A stretch of DNA of 6,810 nt from Tannerella sp. (GTDB lineage Bacteria; Bacteroidota; Bacteroidia; Bacteroidales; Tannerellaceae), in the NCBI GenBank assembly GCA_031271245.1, contig JAISWC010000026.1:1-6810 (forward strand), in the 5' to 3' direction. The notes beneath the pieces are model-generated. The model had not been told where the DNA came from. It worked only from the letters and a program-made list of their open reading frames with translations, and made no database searches. Shown here in pieces: positions 4,563 to 6,810 of this stretch. Numbering within the stretch: the stretch's first letter is position 1; each line of letters starts with the position of its first letter. The position numbers and the translations under genes are program-made.

Positions 4563-6810
4563 CTATTTCGGTTCCAGGCGGAGGACCGTCACCGAGTTGG
4601 GCGGGAAAACGCAGGTGATGGGATGTTTGAAGGGGAACCGGACACGTTTCCGTTTGGGCGTGATCACGTCGGGATGATCCAGTGTATTGCGTCCCTCCGG
4701 GGCGCCGGTCAACTGAATCATCTCCGCCTGACTGTTGATATTTCCGCCCAGCACGTGTAGCGAGGCCCATTCTTCGTGGTAAGTCGTGTTGACTACTTTC
4801 AGGAGGATGGTATGGGTATCCAGTTCCCGCGTAGCCACCGTCACTAACGAAGGACAGGAGGGCACGGTAGCTTCCGTCAGCAGGATATCATTCAGATAAC
4901 ACTGAATCCGTTCGTCTTCGCAAATGATCTTCACCGTATACCAGCGGCCTTCTTCCATGGCCGGCGTGACGGATGGTGCCAACGGACGTTCCACGCGCCC
5001 TGCACAGTGATACAGTCGGGCTGTACTGCCTGTAAAGATCAGGGAAATACAGTCGCCCTGTTCTTCCACCCGGCCGTTGTCGCGTACCTGTAGCCTGATT
5101 TTCCCTCGTGTCTGCATACGTCGGAGGCGTGTTGAGAACGTATAATTGTAGGCCGCGGAATCTCCGGCGATGGCATATTTCTGCCGTTCGTCTTCGGAAA
5201 GCGGTTGCAGGCCGGAAGTCGACCGGCCGAACAGCAAATGCCGCCTTTCAATCCGTTCGTCCGGCGTTTCCGGAACTTCCGGAGCATCGGGGTCGGACGA
5301 GACATTCTGCATACGCAGATTTTCCGTGAATTTCGTCCAGCGGACAGCCGTTCGTTCATCCTTCACAAACTTCAGCCGGAGGGGTGTGCCGTTCAGCGCC
5401 GTTTCGCTCACTTCATAATCGTCGTCGTAGCAGATTACCGACACGCACCCCTGCGTCACCAGCGGTTTCCGAAACGTTTCCACATTCGTTTCCAGCAATT
5501 CGTCGCCCCGGTGAGTGGCGAACATCTCCAGCACATGATAAGACGGGCTTTTCACCAGGCCGGACGCATCAAACATGATGGCCGGTACGCCGTGCGACGG
5601 AAATTTCGCATGACCCAGCAAGGGCGAATAGGCCACTCCCTTTACGTTCATCGGATTCCGTTCCGCGCCGATGAGGAAGGCCGCTTCGCCTACCGCCGCC
5701 CGCAGCGTACCGGCGGCGGGAGAATGTGACGCCCCAAATTCCCCGATAAAAGTCATCGGTGTACGGATGGTCAGACTGCCCACGTCGAAATGGTTGTGGT
5801 TGCTGATTAAAAAGTCGACGCCGGCCAGGTAGTGCGTGTCAATCCAGTCGCCCCGGAAACCTTTCACCGCGAGGGAATCGGTACTGATAAACGATACGTC
5901 GGGGAAGGAGTCTCTGACCGCCTGCCGCAGGTACCGGTAGCGGCGGGAATAAATGATGCCCCTGTTTTCACTCCCCGATTCCACTGTTTTCAGGTTGAAC
6001 GGCTGTGCATGGCCATTGTCGGCGCGCATCCGTCCATAGAGCGAATCGACCGGTGCATTGGCATACGCAAGCGCCCGTTTCAGGCGATTTGCCCAAACGT
6101 CCATGTTCATGATCTCCTCGTAACGCAGGCGGTAGCGCTGGTTCAGCACGCCTGCGTTCGCCACGTAAAGCGGCCATGCCCCCAGGTCTTCGCACAGTTG
6201 CAGGTATTCATGAAATCCCATGCCGTTGGTCGAGCCGTATCCCCAGATGCTCCAGAGGGGTTTCCGCTGTTCGACCGGCCCGATCGACTCTTCCCATTTC
6301 GGCGCCGATTCGATCGAATATCCTTCGGCGAACGCGCCACCGGGGAATCGGATGAATTTCGGATGCAAAGCCGCCAGCGCTTCGACCAGGTCTGCACGCC
6401 ATCCGTTCGGACGCTCTTTCCATGTCTTCCGGGGAAACAGAGATACGCGGTCCATGTAAAACCACAGACCGCTGTCAGCGCTGAAAACCAGTGTCGCATG
6501 GGACGTGTTTTCCGTTGCCGTAAAGGTGTGGCGCACCTGTGTCCATTCGATGGACGGGCGTATTTGAAACACGTCGCTCAGAGGCTTGTGTGCAACTGAA
6601 TCCATCAGCCGGACGTTCAGCAGCGCATAACTCCCTCCGCGCAGCAGGAACGACAACTCATACTGTTCGTCCCGGCGCAGTCCGATGCCGCGAAAGCCCT
6701 CCGCCACCACGCCGCCTCCCTGTCCGGAATAATCCACTCGCACGCCCAGCGAACGGTTGTTTTTTCCGTCGTGAGCATACGTTGTATGAAGATACCAGAA
6801 CGTGCGGTCG
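4563..6810 (-). CDS. GH51 alpha-L-arabinofuranosidase, 5' end outside the window
   Basis: This glycoside hydrolase probably releases L-arabinofuranose from arabinan or arabinoxylan. The frame is open to the window edge; 748 residues are visible (first full codon 6809-6807), and the N-terminus, with any signal peptide, is missing. A GTG at 6743 lies inside a continuing frame and is not the start. Visible residues 1-125 form a CBM-like beta-sandwich. The catalytic barrel follows with FIRFPGGAFAEGY (152-164), GFHEYLQLCEDLG (198-210), the acid/base region LKTVESGSEN (Glu281), DTHY (324-327), the nucleophile region FIGEFGAS (Glu357) and GEAAFLIGAERN (374-385). It resembles the plant ASD1-like branch of GH51. 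A Pro/Glu-rich linker (about 508-523) leads into a LamG/concanavalin-like insertion (about 537-657) before the C-terminal sandwich ending PPNSVTVLRL. The residue before the acid/base Glu is Ser280, where Asn is expected. The gene is convergent with the HU gene, 100 bp away. The family is secure; substrate and activity are not. Confidence 0.92.
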   Translation of the reverse strand, partial: DRTFWYLHTTYAHDGKNNRSLGVRVDYSGQGGGVVAEGFRGIGLRRDEQYELSFLLRGGSYALLNVRLMDSVAHKPLSDVFQIRPSIEWTQVRHTFTATENTSHATLVFSADSGLWFYMDRVSLFPRKTWKERPNGWRADLVEALAALHPKFIRFPGGAFAEGYSIESAPKWEESIGPVEQRKPLWSIWGYGSTNGMGFHEYLQLCEDLGAWPLYVANAGVLNQRYRLRYEEIMNMDVWANRLKRALAYANAPVDSLYGRMRADNGHAQPFNLKTVESGSENRGIIYSRRYRYLRQAVRDSFPDVSFISTDSLAVKGFRGDWIDTHYLAGVDFLISNHNHFDVGSLTIRTPMTFIGEFGASHSPAAGTLRAAVGEAAFLIGAERNPMNVKGVAYSPLLGHAKFPSHGVPAIMFDASGLVKSPSYHVLEMFATHRGDELLETNVETFRKPLVTQGCVSVICYDDDYEVSETALNGTPLRLKFVKDERTAVRWTKFTENLRMQNVSSDPDAPEVPETPDERIERRHLLFGRSTSGLQPLSEDERQKYAIAGDSAAYNYTFSTRLRRMQTRGKIRLQVRDNGRVEEQGDCISLIFTGSTARLYHCAGRVERPLAPSVTPAMEEGRWYTVKIICEDERIQCYLNDILLTEATVPSCPSLVTVATRELDTHTILLKVVNTTYHEEWASLHVLGGNINSQAEMIQLTGAPEGRNTLDHPDVITPKRKRVRFPFKHPITCVFPPNSVTVLRLEPK

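Noticed and set aside
5832..6599. A 255-codon plus-strand open frame (and another at 5205-5729) opposite the GH51 gene.
   Set aside because: Both lie wholly antisense to conserved GH51 catalytic and C-terminal sequence and show no domain features; they are shadows.
6741..6743. GTG as the start codon of the GH51 gene.
   Set aside because: The frame remains open for 22 more codons to the window edge, with plausible GH51 sequence (DRTFWYLHTTYAHDG), so the true start lies outside.

Overview
The window looks like a piece of a Bacteroidota (probably Bacteroidales) chromosome. The reasons are an exact TAnnTTTG-type -7 box ahead of the first gene, no recognisable Shine-Dalgarno sequences at the starts, a pepT-gcvT gene pair, a short HU-family protein, and a large modular GH51 arabinofuranosidase of the kind found in polysaccharide-degrading gut bacteria. 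Most coding DNA is GC-rich (43 of 60 bases in 2701-2760 are G or C). The genus cannot be fixed from this window.

Layout. Positions 1-72 hold a promoter and leader with four GTAC tetramers. Four plus-strand genes then follow almost without gaps: pepT (peptidase T, 73-1290), gcvT (glycine cleavage T-protein, 1287-2384), a comB-type 2-phosphosulfolactate phosphatase (2374-3096) and a Gfo/Idh/MocA-family oxidoreductase (3111-4106). The first two junctions overlap by 4 and 11 bp and the third gap is 14 bp, so this is probably one transcription unit. After an 83-bp spacer comes an AT-richer gene for a 90-residue HU-family DNA-binding protein (4190-4462). The 100 bp after it carry several inverted repeats and a likely terminator. 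The rest (4563-6810, minus strand) is a convergent GH51 alpha-L-arabinofuranosidase gene whose 5' end lies outside the window.

How the genes relate. PepT releases amino acids from tripeptides, and GcvT passes the glycine-derived one-carbon unit to tetrahydrofolate, so the first two fit together as amino-acid and one-carbon metabolism. The phosphatase implies sulfolactate (sulfonate) chemistry, and the oxidoreductase has no assignable substrate. Their place in the unit is suggestive but not explained. The GH51 enzyme belongs to a separate, oppositely transcribed function: removing arabinose from arabinan or arabinoxylan.

I see no mobile element, CRISPR array, tRNA or rRNA, and no convincing new multi-gene system. 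The most notable single observation is a Ser where clan GH-A enzymes carry a nearly invariant Asn just before the acid/base Glu of the GH51 enzyme. The nested inverted repeats between the convergent genes and the comB placement come next.
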